38,729 nt of DNA, taken from CAZKFH01 sp050693165 (GTDB lineage Bacteria > Actinomycetota > UBA4738 > CALAEC01). A program made the position numbers and the translations under genes. The notes below the pieces were generated by a model. That model did not search any database, was not told where the DNA came from, and worked only from the letters and a program-made list of their open reading frames with translations. This document shows, one piece after another, positions 1 to 7,432 of the stretch. The number at the start of each line of letters is the position of its first letter. Within the stretch, counting starts at the first letter, position 1. The DNA lies in contig JBOGVX010000231.1 of assembly GCA_050693165.1 (NCBI GenBank), forward strand, positions 1 through 38,729. Reading direction: 5' to 3'.

Positions 1-640
1 AGCCGAGACCCCCGGCTCCGCCCCAGATGAGGACGGGATCGCCCTCCCCGACGACGTTGGGAGGCCAGCCGAGGAGCATGCGGTAGGCGGTCGCGCCGAC
101 CAGGGTCGGCGCCGCGGCGGCTTCCCACGTGAGGTGCGACGCCTTGGGCATGCACTGGTGGGCCTGGACCTTCGTGAACTGAGCGAATGAGCCCCAGTTG
201 GTCTCGTATCCCCAGATGCGGAACGAGTCGTGGAACATCGGGTCTGAGGTCTCATCTGCCTCGGGGTCCCACTGACCGCAGTGGATAACGACGTGGTCCC
301 CGACCTTCACGTTCGTGACCTCGTCGCCGACCTTGTAGACGACGCCGGACGCGTCCGAGCCGCCGATGTGGAAGTCGGTCGGCTCGCCGAACTTCTCGTG
401 GTAAGCGCAGACGTCTACCGGGATCCCTCGAGCCGCCCACACGTTGTTGTAGTTGATGCCGGCGGCCATCACGAGTACGAGGGCGTCGCGCGGCCCGACC
501 TCGGGAACCTCGACCTCCTCCACCTGGAACGCCTTCTCCGGGTCGCCGAAGCGGTCCGGGCGGATCAGCTGGGCGAGCATCTTCTTGGGTACTTCGCCTA
601 GGGGTGGGATCTCACCGATCTTGTAAAGGTCCTGGGGCAC
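1..640 (-). CDS. ccr: Crotonyl-CoA carboxylase/reductase, N-terminal part (cut by left edge)
   Basis: This zinc-independent MDR-family enzyme reductively carboxylates crotonyl-CoA to ethylmalonyl-CoA with NADPH and CO2, the key step of the ethylmalonyl-CoA pathway. The first 213 residues are visible, roughly half of the family length. They carry the GroES-like domain with the CCR-type segments GINYNNVWAARG (about 61-72), HIGGSDASGVV (91-101), RIWGYETNWGSFAQF (141-155) and the start of the Rossmann fold at LIWGGAGGLG (204-213). The long N-terminal extension and the IWGYET segment separate it from ordinary quinone reductases. The start is GTG, with GGGAGG eight bases upstream. It lies 64 bp after the stop of the secreted TIM-barrel gene and probably has its own promoter there. 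The identification is firm; only the C-terminal half is unseen. Confidence 0.9.
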   Translation of the reverse strand, partial: MPQDLYKIGEIPPLGEVPKKMLAQLIRPDRFGDPEKAFQVEEVEVPEVGPRDALVLVMAAGINYNNVWAARGIPVDVCAYHEKFGEPTDFHIGGSDASGVVYKVGDEVTNVKVGDHVVIHCGQWDPEADETSDPMFHDSFRIWGYETNWGSFAQFTKVQAHQCMPKASHLTWEAAAAPTLVGATAYRMLLGWPPNVVGEGDPVLIWGGAGGLG

Positions 641-674
641 GAGGGAAACCTCCCGGGCTCGATTTGGTTACCAC

Positions 675-704
675 AGAGTAGGTTATTACCCGCCCGCGCC
701 GCAA
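675..704 (-). promoter_or_regulatory. Candidate promoter of ccr
   Basis: On the minus strand TTGCGG (699-704), an 18-base spacer and TACTCT (675-680) precede the ccr GTG by about 35 bases, giving a short leader that contains the Shine-Dalgarno site. Two self-complementary blocks, GGTTATTACC at 681-690 in the spacer and GGTTACC at 666-672 near the predicted start of transcription, could be operator half-sites. Assigned by eye only. Confidence 0.35.
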
Positions 705-1940
705 CTAATCGATGGAGACCTGCCTGACCCCCCACTCGGTGAAGTTCGGGTGCTCCCCCGCCGCGACGAAGCCGATCACGTTGTCCCTGGCCTTCAGGAG
801 GAACTCGTCGGGGATCTGCACCTGCTGGGGAGAGCTCCAGCCGGCCCCGGCCGGCACCTGGATCAGGTGCTTCCAGTTCACCCAGATGTGGACCTCATCG
901 GCCTCGATGTCGAAGGCCTCGAAGCTCAGGGTCTTGGCGCCGGTCAGCGGGCCGGTCCCGTAGAAGACCTCCTTCGGGTGCGAACGGTCCCCCCCGACCG
1001 TGTTGCCGACGGCGCCGGCGAACGGCAGCGGCAGGGGCATGGCCGGAGTCTGCCTCGGGTTCGTGGGGATCGTCTCGATCGGTGCCCAGTCGTGCGACTT
1101 GGTGAGCGACCAGTTGTAGAGGCTCCCTCCGATGAGACCGTGCTCTCTGACGGCGTGTACGAATGCCTGAACCTCCGCGCCGCTCGCGTCGTCGGCAACC
1201 CCGCCGATCATGTGGATCGGGATCGTCGGGTCACCCGTCTTGTCCCTGATGATCTCGACGTTCCGAGCCGTCTCGTCGTGAACCTTCGTCGGGCCGTTGA
1301 CGTGGTACGTGAAGTAGCCCATCGGGACGAACGCGTCGAAGATGTCGGCGAGACCCGCATACGGGAACTTGGGCCAGTACCCCTTGTTCAGCCCTATGCC
1401 GACCGGCGAGGGGATGATCGCGCCGAGCGGATAGCTCTGGCCCGCGTGCTCGCGGATGCGCTTCGAGAGCCGGAGAAGGCGCTTGGTCCGAGCCGACGGC
1501 GGGCCGAGGATGCTCGCCTCGATGTCGAGGCCGAAGGAGTCGAACTCCTCGCCGGATGGAGAGCGGTAGTCGATCGCCGCGAACGACCTCCGACGGTCCC
1601 TGGCAAGCTCCGCGAAGCCGGGCAGGTACCAGGCCACCACCTCCATGTTCCTATCGTGCGCGGCAGCGAGGAACTTGGCGACGCCCTCGGGGTGGACGAT
1701 CTCGTCGCCCTGCGAGTAGTTGGAGGTCTGCAGGTAGATGGTCTTCACGCCATGATCGGCCATGTCGGCGACCGCGTTCGCTGGGTTCCGCCAGGCCCGC
1801 TCCTCGAAGATGTCGACCCAGGCGCCGAGGCCGCGGAACGGCTCGATCTGGCGATCCGGCGCGGCGGTCCGAGCGGGGCTCGAGGGGGCGAGCGCGGACG
1901 CCACGAGGGCGACGACGATCAGGGCTCTTCGCGGGGCCAT
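705..1940 (-). CDS. Secreted TIM-barrel (glycoside hydrolase-like) protein
   Basis: Predicted exported protein of 411 residues. A signal peptide covers about residues 1-27 (MAPRRALIVVALVASAL, then a small-residue cleavage region). The body reads as a beta/alpha barrel: strands ending in TIYLQTSNY (68-75), EVVAWYLPGF (100-109) and FGLDIEAS (137-143), whose D139-x-E141 resembles the acid pair of GH18-like barrels, then FDAFVPMGYF and a late GGSLYNW. The last 100 residues look like a beta domain. The substrate is unknown. ATG 1940 is preferred over an in-frame TTG at 1991 because the latter lies inside the preceding gene, and because the -10 hexamer TACCCT ends nine bases before this ATG. Alternative: a non-catalytic barrel. 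The function remains open. Confidence 0.7.
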   Translation of the reverse strand: MAPRRALIVVALVASALAPSSPARTAAPDRQIEPFRGLGAWVDIFEERAWRNPANAVADMADHGVKTIYLQTSNYSQGDEIVHPEGVAKFLAAAHDRNMEVVAWYLPGFAELARDRRRSFAAIDYRSPSGEEFDSFGLDIEASILGPPSARTKRLLRLSKRIREHAGQSYPLGAIIPSPVGIGLNKGYWPKFPYAGLADIFDAFVPMGYFTYHVNGPTKVHDETARNVEIIRDKTGDPTIPIHMIGGVADDASGAEVQAFVHAVREHGLIGGSLYNWSLTKSHDWAPIETIPTNPRQTPAMPLPLPFAGAVGNTVGGDRSHPKEVFYGTGPLTGAKTLSFEAFDIEADEVHIWVNWKHLIQVPAGAGWSSPQQVQIPDEFLLKARDNVIGFVAAGEHPNFTEWGVRQVSID

Positions 1941-1949
1941 CGGGGTCAA

Positions 1950-1955
1950 AGGGTA
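1950..1955 (-). promoter_or_regulatory. -10 box of the TIM-barrel gene
   Basis: TACCCT on the minus strand, nine bases before ATG 1940, with no Shine-Dalgarno between them. It lies within the last codons of the upstream Clp-N gene and supports ATG 1940 as the start. Confidence 0.4.
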
Positions 1956-1960
1956 AGGCC

Positions 1961-2608
1961 TCAGGCCACCGTGCCCAAGGACGTTCCGCAATTGCTGCAG
2001 TAGACGATCGTGACCGTGCTCTTCTCGCCTTCACGCTCGGCGTCCGGCACCCTCAGGACGCGGTATGTGGCCGTTTCCGCCAACTCCTTGCGACAGCGAG
2101 GACACGACGGGCCCTTCCCGGACCGGCTCTGAATCTCCCCCGCCGCGACGCCCTCGGCCTGGGGCGAGCCCGTGTAACCAGATAGGAGCTCGACCACTTG
2201 GCTGCGGACCTTGTCGAGATCTGCTCCCATCTTGACCAGAACCTGAGCAGCGACCCCCTCGCCCTCTCTCACAACACCGAGTAGGAGGTGCTCGGTGCCG
2301 ATGTAGTTGTGCCCGAGGTTGAGAGCCTCTCGGAGCGCCAGCTCGAGTACTTTCTTTGCGCGCGGAGTGAAAGGGATGTGACCTTCGGGATCCTCCTGAC
2401 CCTCGCCGACAAGGTGAACTATCTGGTACCTGACGTCATCGAGGGAGACGCCCAAAGACTCGAGAGCCTTCGCGGCCAGGCCCTCACCTTCGCGGCTCAG
2501 GCCCAGCAGGACGTGCTCGGTCCCGATGTAGTTGTGGCTGAGCATCCTCGCCTCTTCTTGGGCGAAGACGATCACACGGCGGGCGCGCTCGGTGAACCTC
2601 TCGAACAC
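1961..2608 (-). CDS. Stand-alone double Clp-N domain protein with C-terminal zinc ribbon
   Basis: The 215-residue protein opens exactly like ClpC (MFERFTERARRVIVFAQEEA) and has the two Clp-N repeats, each with an HNYIGTEHLLLG-type core (25-36 and 100-111) followed by REGEG. Where ClpC continues into its AAA+ modules, this protein has a linker (about 145-165) and a zinc ribbon with C169-x2-C172 and C204-x2-C207. It cannot be an unfoldase. Known Clp-N domains bind adaptors, substrates or phospho-arginine, so an adaptor, sensor or regulator role is inferred. The GTG start is fixed by the conserved N-terminus and by TAGTCT nine bases upstream. It follows the nuclease gene by 21 bp on the same strand. 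The structure is clear; the role is not. Confidence 0.85.
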   Translation of the reverse strand: MFERFTERARRVIVFAQEEARMLSHNYIGTEHVLLGLSREGEGLAAKALESLGVSLDDVRYQIVHLVGEGQEDPEGHIPFTPRAKKVLELALREALNLGHNYIGTEHLLLGVVREGEGVAAQVLVKMGADLDKVRSQVVELLSGYTGSPQAEGVAAGEIQSRSGKGPSCPRCRKELAETATYRVLRVPDAEREGEKSTVTIVYCSNCGTSLGTVA

Positions 2609-2617
2609 TGGGACTTG

Positions 2618-2623
2618 AGACTA
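2618..2623 (-). promoter_or_regulatory. -10 box of the Clp-N/zinc-ribbon gene
   Basis: TAGTCT on the minus strand, nine bases before GTG 2608. No Shine-Dalgarno is present, so the mRNA is probably leaderless even though the nuclease gene ends only a few bases away. Confidence 0.4.
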
Positions 2624-2629
2624 GCCCGC

Positions 2630-3559
2630 TCAGGCGTCTTGCGCGCGCACCGACGAGACCGGGCACGTCAGGCCTCGCGGGCACCACCCGCACCAGGGAC
2701 CGGGCCGCAGACTGGGCTCCGCGCCGCCTAGCAGGGCGCCGGCACGCACACAGCCGTCGGCGACGCGTCGCACCGAGGAAGTGAGCAGGTCCTCGGTCAC
2801 GTCCTGGACGCGCCACCGCCCGCTCTCGAGGTTCACGGTGGCGACGCGGAAGGGCGGCACGCCGAACCTGAGCGTTGCCACGAGCGCGTAGAAGCGAACG
2901 TCCTCGTCGTGGTCGGGTGTGTCGAAGCCCGTCTTCAGCTCGAGGAGCAGCCGCCGCGCCCGCATCGGCTCCTCGGGGTCGGTCGTGCCGAGACAGATGT
3001 CAGGCCTCGCTCGCAGCACGACCCGGCCGCCGAGGAGCTCGGCCGAGAGCGGCACCTCCACGGCCGGGGTCCAGGACTTCTCGAACGGAGGGAACAGGGA
3101 CCGGAACAGGATCGTCTGACGTACGGCCTCCCCCTCCAGCTCGGCCCGGTCCGCCTCACCCATCTCGCGGCAGAACTCGGCGAACCCCTCGTCGGCGCAC
3201 AGCTGCTCCAGGGAAGCGGAGACGAGCTCGGCCTCGGTCAGGTGCTGGCGGTAGACGCCGACCTGGATCGCCTTGTGGACGAGGTTCCCGATCGCGAGCT
3301 TGAGGCTGAAGCTGAACTCCCCCTCACGCAGGGCATTGGCGACGTACAGGCCCTCGCAGCGCGTGTGGAGCTCCACGAGCCGGGCCTTGGTGATCCACAG
3401 CTCCTCCCCCTCCGGGAGGGACTCCGCGACAGGCGCCAGCCGGGCGTCGAGATCGGCCGTGAGGCTGTCGGCGAGGTCTGCAGCGAAGACCGGCCGCTCG
3501 GACGGCCCACCGGCCATCAGGTCGTCCAGGGTCCGCTGCTGAACCGAGGTCAGGCTCAC
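2630..3559 (-). CDS. RecB/Cas4-like PD-(D/E)XK nuclease with putative Fe-S cluster
   Basis: 309-residue stand-alone nuclease of the PD-(D/E)XK superfamily. Visible motifs in order are H95 in GNLVHKAIQ (RecB motif I), D187 in ARPDICLG, E207-x-K209 in LLLELKTG, and a following helix EDVRFYAL where RecB proteins have their QxxxY motif. One cysteine lies ahead of the core (C68) and three at the C-terminus (C290-x2-C293-x5-C299), the one-plus-three layout that holds a 4Fe-4S cluster in Cas4 and AddB. The role is probably in DNA end processing or repair. No cas genes, helicase or recB partner are in the window. Start GTG 3559 sits six bases after TAGGCT. It is transcribed divergently from pccB. Confidence 0.8.
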   Translation of the reverse strand: MSLTSVQQRTLDDLMAGGPSERPVFAADLADSLTADLDARLAPVAESLPEGEELWITKARLVELHTRCEGLYVANALREGEFSFSLKLAIGNLVHKAIQVGVYRQHLTEAELVSASLEQLCADEGFAEFCREMGEADRAELEGEAVRQTILFRSLFPPFEKSWTPAVEVPLSAELLGGRVVLRARPDICLGTTDPEEPMRARRLLLELKTGFDTPDHDEDVRFYALVATLRFGVPPFRVATVNLESGRWRVQDVTEDLLTSSVRRVADGCVRAGALLGGAEPSLRPGPWCGWCPRGLTCPVSSVRAQDA

Positions 3560-3565
3560 CCTTCG

Positions 3566-3571
3566 AGCCTA
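3566..3571 (-). promoter_or_regulatory. -10 box of the nuclease gene
   Basis: TAGGCT on the minus strand, six bases before GTG 3559, which places the predicted transcript start at or next to the start codon. Confidence 0.45.
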
Positions 3572-3659
3572 GACCGCCCCACCGACATGAATCCCGAGTT
3601 CGCCTCACGGGATGCCGGACCCCCGACCGGCGGGTAGGCACCCAGCCTCGAGGAATCCG

Positions 3660-3665
3660 TAGACT
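3660..3665 (+). promoter_or_regulatory. -10 box of pccB
   Basis: TAGACT, eight bases before ATG 3674. The 114-bp gap to the divergent nuclease gene therefore holds two outward promoters. The only Shine-Dalgarno-like bases, CCAGGG, abut the ATG and are too close to act. Confidence 0.45.
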
Positions 3666-3673
3666 TCCCAGGG

Positions 3674-5263
3674 ATGGCCAAGACCCAGGATCCGGACAAG
3701 GAAGCAGAGCCGAGGCCCGTAGAGCGCAAGATCGAGGACCTCCGGAAGCGCAAGGAGGAGGCGGTCGTCGCAGGCGGCGAGGACGCCGTCGAACGACAGC
3801 ACAAGCGCGGCAAGCTCACCGCCAGGGAGCGGATCGAGCTGCTGCTGGACGCGGGATCCTTCGTGGAGACGGACGCTCTATCGAGGCACCGAGTGACCGC
3901 CTTCGGACTGGAGAAGAACCGTCCGTACGGAGACGGCGTGATCACGGGCTGGGGCACGATCGACGGCCGCAAGGTATTCGTGTTCAGCCAGGACTTCACG
4001 GTCTTCGGCGGCTCCCTGGGCGAGACCTTCGCCGAGAAGATCTGCAAGGTCATGGACCTCGCGGTAGCCACCGGTGCTCCCGTCATCGGCCTCAACGACT
4101 CCGGCGGCGCGCGGATCCAGGAAGGCGCGTCGTCGCTCGCCGGCTACGGCTACATCTTCGACCGCAACGTGCGCTCGTCCGGCGTCATCCCCCAGGTCAG
4201 CGTGATCGTGGGCCCCTGCGCGGGGGGCGCCGTCTACTCCCCCGCGATGACCGACTTCATCTTCATGGTGAAGGAGACCTCGCACATGTTCATCACCGGG
4301 CCCGAGGTCATCAAGACCGTCACCGGCGAGGACGTCACGTTCGAGGAGCTCGGCGGGGCGATGACGCACGCGAGCCGCTCGGGGATCGCCTCGTTCGTCG
4401 CCGAGGATGAGCGCGAGTGCATCCAGATGGTCCGCTACCTCATGTCGTTCCTCCCCTCGAACAACATGGAGGACCCACCGACGTACGCCTCGACCGACGA
4501 CCCCGAGCGACGGTGCGAATCGCTCGCCGACCTGATCCCCGACTCGCCGCGCGAGCCGTACGACATGAAGGACGTCATCCGCGAGGTCATGGACGACGGC
4601 GACTTCTTCGAGGTCTTTCCCCTCTGGGCGATGAACATCCTTATCGGCTTCGCGCGGCTCGACGGCCAGTCGGTCGGCGTGATCGCGAACCAGCCGAGGG
4701 TCCTGGCCGGCACGCTCGACATCGAGTCCAGCGAGAAGGCCGCGCGGTTCGTCAGGTTCTGCGACGCGTTCAACGTCCCGCTCGTCACGTTCGTCGACGT
4801 TCCGGGATTCTTGCCGGGCACCGCGCAGGAGTACGGCGGAATCATCCGACGTGGCGCCAAGCTCCTCTACGCGTTCACCGAGGCGACCGTGCCTCGTCTG
4901 ACGGTGATCACTCGCAAGGCTTACGGCGGCGCGTACGTCGTCATGAACTCGAAGCACATCCGCTCGGACATCTCGTTCGCCTGGCCGACCGCCGAGATCG
5001 CCGTCATGGGACCGGAGGGTGCGGTCAACATCGTGTTCCGCAAGGAGCTTAAGGACGCCGAGGATCCCGTAACGCGACGCAAGGAGCTCATCGAGGACTA
5101 CGAGGAGCGCTTCGCCAACCCGTACATCGCGGCGGACCGCGGCTACGTGGACGACGTGATCGAGCCCGCGGAGACTCGCATCCGCCTGATCCAGGCGCTG
5201 CGGATGCTCCGGACGAAGCGCGAGGCGGTCCCACCTCGCAAGCACGGGAACGTGCCGCTATGA
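3674..5263 (+). CDS. pccB: Acyl-CoA (propionyl-CoA type) carboxylase, carboxyltransferase beta subunit
   Basis: Transfers CO2 from biotin to acyl-CoA, forming methylmalonyl-CoA from propionyl-CoA or the homologous products. At 529 residues it has the usual length and both crotonase-fold halves. The N half contains LNDSGGARIQEG (140-151) and VGPCAGGAVYSPA (179-191). The C half contains DVPGFLPGTAQE (375-386) and RKAYGGAYVVM (414-424). At the position that is Asp in Streptomyces PccB and human PCCB (GGAYDVM), this protein has V422, a site known to control acyl-chain choice. Strict propionyl-CoA specificity is therefore uncertain and wider or different acyl use is possible. It is followed by a small epsilon-like gene. 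The biotinylated alpha subunit is not in the window. Confidence 0.9.
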   Translation: MAKTQDPDKEAEPRPVERKIEDLRKRKEEAVVAGGEDAVERQHKRGKLTARERIELLLDAGSFVETDALSRHRVTAFGLEKNRPYGDGVITGWGTIDGRKVFVFSQDFTVFGGSLGETFAEKICKVMDLAVATGAPVIGLNDSGGARIQEGASSLAGYGYIFDRNVRSSGVIPQVSVIVGPCAGGAVYSPAMTDFIFMVKETSHMFITGPEVIKTVTGEDVTFEELGGAMTHASRSGIASFVAEDERECIQMVRYLMSFLPSNNMEDPPTYASTDDPERRCESLADLIPDSPREPYDMKDVIREVMDDGDFFEVFPLWAMNILIGFARLDGQSVGVIANQPRVLAGTLDIESSEKAARFVRFCDAFNVPLVTFVDVPGFLPGTAQEYGGIIRRGAKLLYAFTEATVPRLTVITRKAYGGAYVVMNSKHIRSDISFAWPTAEIAVMGPEGAVNIVFRKELKDAEDPVTRRKELIEDYEERFANPYIAADRGYVDDVIEPAETRIRLIQALRMLRTKREAVPPRKHGNVPL

Positions 5264-5278
5264 GCCTCGGACAACCAA

Positions 5279-5319
5279 CCTCTCTCAGATACCAACGTAT
5301 AGCGTGGGTAATTGAGAGG
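5279..5319 (+). promoter_or_regulatory. Imperfect stem-loop between pccB and the epsilon-like gene
   Basis: CCTCTC (5279-5284) pairs with GAGAGG (5314-5319), and ACC/GGT extends the stem above a bulged segment. The loop is AT-rich (AACGTATAGCGT). It could attenuate or process the transcript so that the small subunit is made at a different level, or mark a weak internal promoter. There is no U-run, so it is not a classical terminator. Confidence 0.3.
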
Positions 5320-5336
5320 ACTTGGAGCACGTAGCC

Positions 5337-5585
5337 ATGCCTCGCTTCGAGCTGCCGCCGGATCTGTCTCCCGAGGAAGAGCGCGCCGCGATCGCGGCCC
5401 TGGAGCGAACGCTGGGAGCAGGGATCAAGACGCCGTCGCCCTGGGCGCTGGCCGGCCGGGCCGACGCGCTTCGCCTGGGAGCGCTCCACATCCGCCACCA
5501 GACCAGCGGCTGGATGTTCCGCGGCTACGCGCCGTTCGCCCGGCGCGGGACCTCGCCGATGGTCGGCCGCGGAGACTCGCGATGA
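5337..5585 (+). CDS. Acyl-CoA carboxylase epsilon-like small subunit
   Basis: 82 residues, beginning MPRFELPPDLSPEEERAAIA, with the core EERAAIAALERTL. The position directly after a carboxylase beta subunit, the small size and the P-x-L-(S/T)-x-E-E-x-A-A-(I/L)-x-A-L pattern match the actinobacterial epsilon subunits (AccE/PccE), which stabilise the alpha-beta complex. The C-terminal half (GWMFRGYAPFARRG) is not a recognised domain. ATG 5337 is chosen over an in-frame TTG at 5322 because GGAG lies about nine bases upstream. Its stop overlaps the ATG of the next gene (ATGA), so the two are translationally coupled. Family assignment rests mainly on context. Confidence 0.6.
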   Translation: MPRFELPPDLSPEEERAAIAALERTLGAGIKTPSPWALAGRADALRLGALHIRHQTSGWMFRGYAPFARRGTSPMVGRGDSR

Positions 5586-5983
5586 CCGAAGACCTGAACA
5601 AGGCCGCCGCATACTGCCCCACCTGCGGCGCGGAGTACCGAGAGGGATTCGATCGCTGCGCTGATGACGGGACGAAGCTGATACCCGGCCCGCCTCCTCC
5701 TGAGCCGGTTCCCGCGCCGGAGCCTTTCACGGCGCCCGAGACCTCTGAACCGATGCTGGAGACGAAGTGGGTCAGTGCCAGGAGCTTCCTCGACGGCCGA
5801 GAGGCCATGCTCCTCGCGGGTCGACTCGAATCGGAGGGAATCCCAGCCCGTGCCTATCCGGAGCCAGGCAGTGGATACAGGCCCGAGGTAACGGGAGTCA
5901 TGCTCCAGGGCACCGAAGTTCTGGTTCCCGCAGATCGTCTGCTTGAGGCTCGCCAGCTGATCAACCAGCTCGAGAGGGCCTGA
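5582..5983 (+). CDS. Zinc-ribbon plus DUF2007-like protein
   Basis: 133 residues, soluble. The N-terminus carries CPTCGAEYREGFDRC (C12-x2-C15 and C26, with D28/D29 as possible fourth ligands), a half zinc ribbon. A Pro-rich linker (35-55) leads to a C-terminal domain, with SFLDGREAMLLAGRLESEGI and then EVLVPADRLLEARQLINQL, that matches the DUF2007 pattern of small proteins thought to bind ligands or partners. Its start codon overlaps the stop of the carboxylase epsilon-like gene. A second protein with the same kind of domain is encoded at 15894-16301. The function is unknown. Confidence 0.65.
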   Translation: MTEDLNKAAAYCPTCGAEYREGFDRCADDGTKLIPGPPPPEPVPAPEPFTAPETSEPMLETKWVSARSFLDGREAMLLAGRLESEGIPARAYPEPGSGYRPEVTGVMLQGTEVLVPADRLLEARQLINQLERA

Positions 5984-5996
5984 CCCCGCGCGCCGC

Positions 5997-6002
5997 TACC
6001 CT
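5997..6002 (+). promoter_or_regulatory. -10 box of the cupin-GT-aminotransferase operon
   Basis: TACCCT, nine bases before ATG 6012, in the 28-bp gap after the DUF2007-like gene. No Shine-Dalgarno precedes the ATG. Confidence 0.35.
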
Positions 6003-6011
6003 AGGGCGCAT

Positions 6012-6317
6012 ATGAGCGCCACCCTGACCCCCGCCGGCCCGACTTCGATGGCGGCCGAGGACCTCGAGGCTCGCTTCGGAGACGAAGACCTCTCGCCGAG
6101 ATGGTGGTCGAACGGCGCCGGTGACACCTACGGCTGGCACGACCACCCGTACCATAAGGTCCTGTACTGCTTTGAGGGCACGATCACCTTCCACCTCCGA
6201 GACGGCGACGTCGAGCTGAAGGCAGGCGACAGGCTCGACATCGAGCCCGGCACCGAACATTCGGCAACCGTGGGACCGGATGGAGTCACCTGCGTCGAGG
6301 CGGCGAGGCCGTCGTGA
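6012..6317 (+). CDS. Small single-domain cupin
   Basis: 101 residues forming one cupin barrel. The metal site is visible: H43-x-H45 and H48 in GWHDHPYHK, E55 in CFEGTITF, and H83 in EPGTEH. LKAGDRLDIEPGTEH (69-83) is the usual second cupin motif. Most bacterial cupins of this size bind a metal and act as small isomerases, dioxygenases or sensors; nothing here fixes the substrate. The last codons overlap the GTG of the glycosyltransferase (GTGA), so it heads a coupled operon with the GT4 and the aminotransferase and may act on or sense a sugar-related compound. Confidence 0.75.
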   Translation: MSATLTPAGPTSMAAEDLEARFGDEDLSPRWWSNGAGDTYGWHDHPYHKVLYCFEGTITFHLRDGDVELKAGDRLDIEPGTEHSATVGPDGVTCVEAARPS

Positions 6318-7432
6318 CCTCTGTGGCCATAAACGTGGACCAGCTCTTCTTCAAGGTCCCCGGGGGGATCGGCACCTACGTTCGCCAGCTGCTCCCGGCC
6401 CTGCGAGCGCAGAGTCCCGATCTCGACCTTTCCGCGTTTCACTCCCGCTTCGAGGGAGCCGCTGAGGCACCTGAGCTGAACGGCCTGAGAACAACCGAGC
6501 TGGACCGCAGCATCCGCTTGCTCTATCCGTTGTGGAACCTGACCGGCAAGCCCCCGTTGCCCGACCCCTTGGGCTCTGCCGAGATCGTGCACGCGCCTTC
6601 CCCCGTTGCAGTCCCCCCGGTGCGTGACGGGCAGAAGCTCGTGGTCACCGTGCACGACCTGGCGTTCCGCCTTTACCCGGGTGCCTTTCCTCCGTCGTGG
6701 CGGATGCTGCACATGTCCGGCGTGAAGCGAACCGTTCGGGACGCCAACGCCGTGATCGCCGTGTCGCGGAACACCGCGAGCGACTTGCAGAAGCTGACGG
6801 GTATCGACCCGGCGAGGATCCAGATCGTGCCGCTGGGCGGGTCCATCCCGGTCGGCACCGGTGACCCGGGCGCGGTGCTGGACCGGCTCAGCATCCCGCG
6901 CCCCTATGTGCTCTTCGTGGGAACGCTCGAGCCGCGCAAGAACGTCGTGCGGCTCATCCGCGCCTACCGGCGCATCGCTCCCGGGGTTCCGAACGCCCTG
7001 GTGCTGGCGGGGCCACGCGGCTGGCGGAGCCAGCCCGTCGACCGGGAGCTCGCCCAGCCCGGGCACGGTCGGATCATCCGAACGGGCCGCGTGTCGGAGG
7101 ACGAGCTCGACGCGTTGTACCGAGGCGCCGACGCATTCGCGTACCCCTCGCTGTACGAAGGATTCGGGCTTCCGGTCCTCGACGCCATGACCCGAGGTGT
7201 TCCGGTAGTTACCTCGAACACCTCCTCTCTCCTGGATCTGGCAGGGGAGGCCGCCATGCGAATCTCGCCGGAATCGGTGGGGGCGATCGCGGGGGCGATG
7301 GAAGCCGTCCTGACCGATCAAGCGCTGAGCGCGAGGCTCGGGGCCGCAGGCCGCGAGCGCGCTCGGGAGTTCAGCTGGGAGCGGACCGCGAGGGAGACGC
7401 TCGACGTCTACGAGAAGGCTCTCGCCGGATGA
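6314..7432 (+). CDS. GT4-family glycosyltransferase
   Basis: 372-residue GT-B glycosyltransferase that would move a sugar from an NDP-sugar to an unknown acceptor at the cytoplasmic face. The acceptor half begins with GGIGTYVRQLLPAL (17-30) and has VHDLAF (113-118). The donor half contains FVGTLEPRKNV (201-211, R208 and K209 for phosphate contacts), LAGPRGW and the E-x7-(D/E) motif as E282 and D290 in YEGFGLPVLDAM. Start is GTG, overlapping the cupin stop; its own stop overlaps the aminotransferase ATG. The related chemistry of neighbours (cupin, aminotransferase) hints at a small glycan or glycosylated metabolite, but the product cannot be named. Confidence 0.88.
   Translation: MTSVAINVDQLFFKVPGGIGTYVRQLLPALRAQSPDLDLSAFHSRFEGAAEAPELNGLRTTELDRSIRLLYPLWNLTGKPPLPDPLGSAEIVHAPSPVAVPPVRDGQKLVVTVHDLAFRLYPGAFPPSWRMLHMSGVKRTVRDANAVIAVSRNTASDLQKLTGIDPARIQIVPLGGSIPVGTGDPGAVLDRLSIPRPYVLFVGTLEPRKNVVRLIRAYRRIAPGVPNALVLAGPRGWRSQPVDRELAQPGHGRIIRTGRVSEDELDALYRGADAFAYPSLYEGFGLPVLDAMTRGVPVVTSNTSSLLDLAGEAAMRISPESVGAIAGAMEAVLTDQALSARLGAAGRERAREFSWERTARETLDVYEKALAG

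Noticed and set aside
750..2003. Long plus-strand reading frame opposite the TIM-barrel gene
   Set aside because: Antisense shadow caused by high GC3. Composition is Arg/Val/Asp-rich without domain pattern, and the minus frame has a signal peptide and a conserved fold.
3878..5245. 455-residue minus-strand frame opposite pccB
   Set aside because: It mirrors a fully conserved carboxylase gene and shows no motif of its own.
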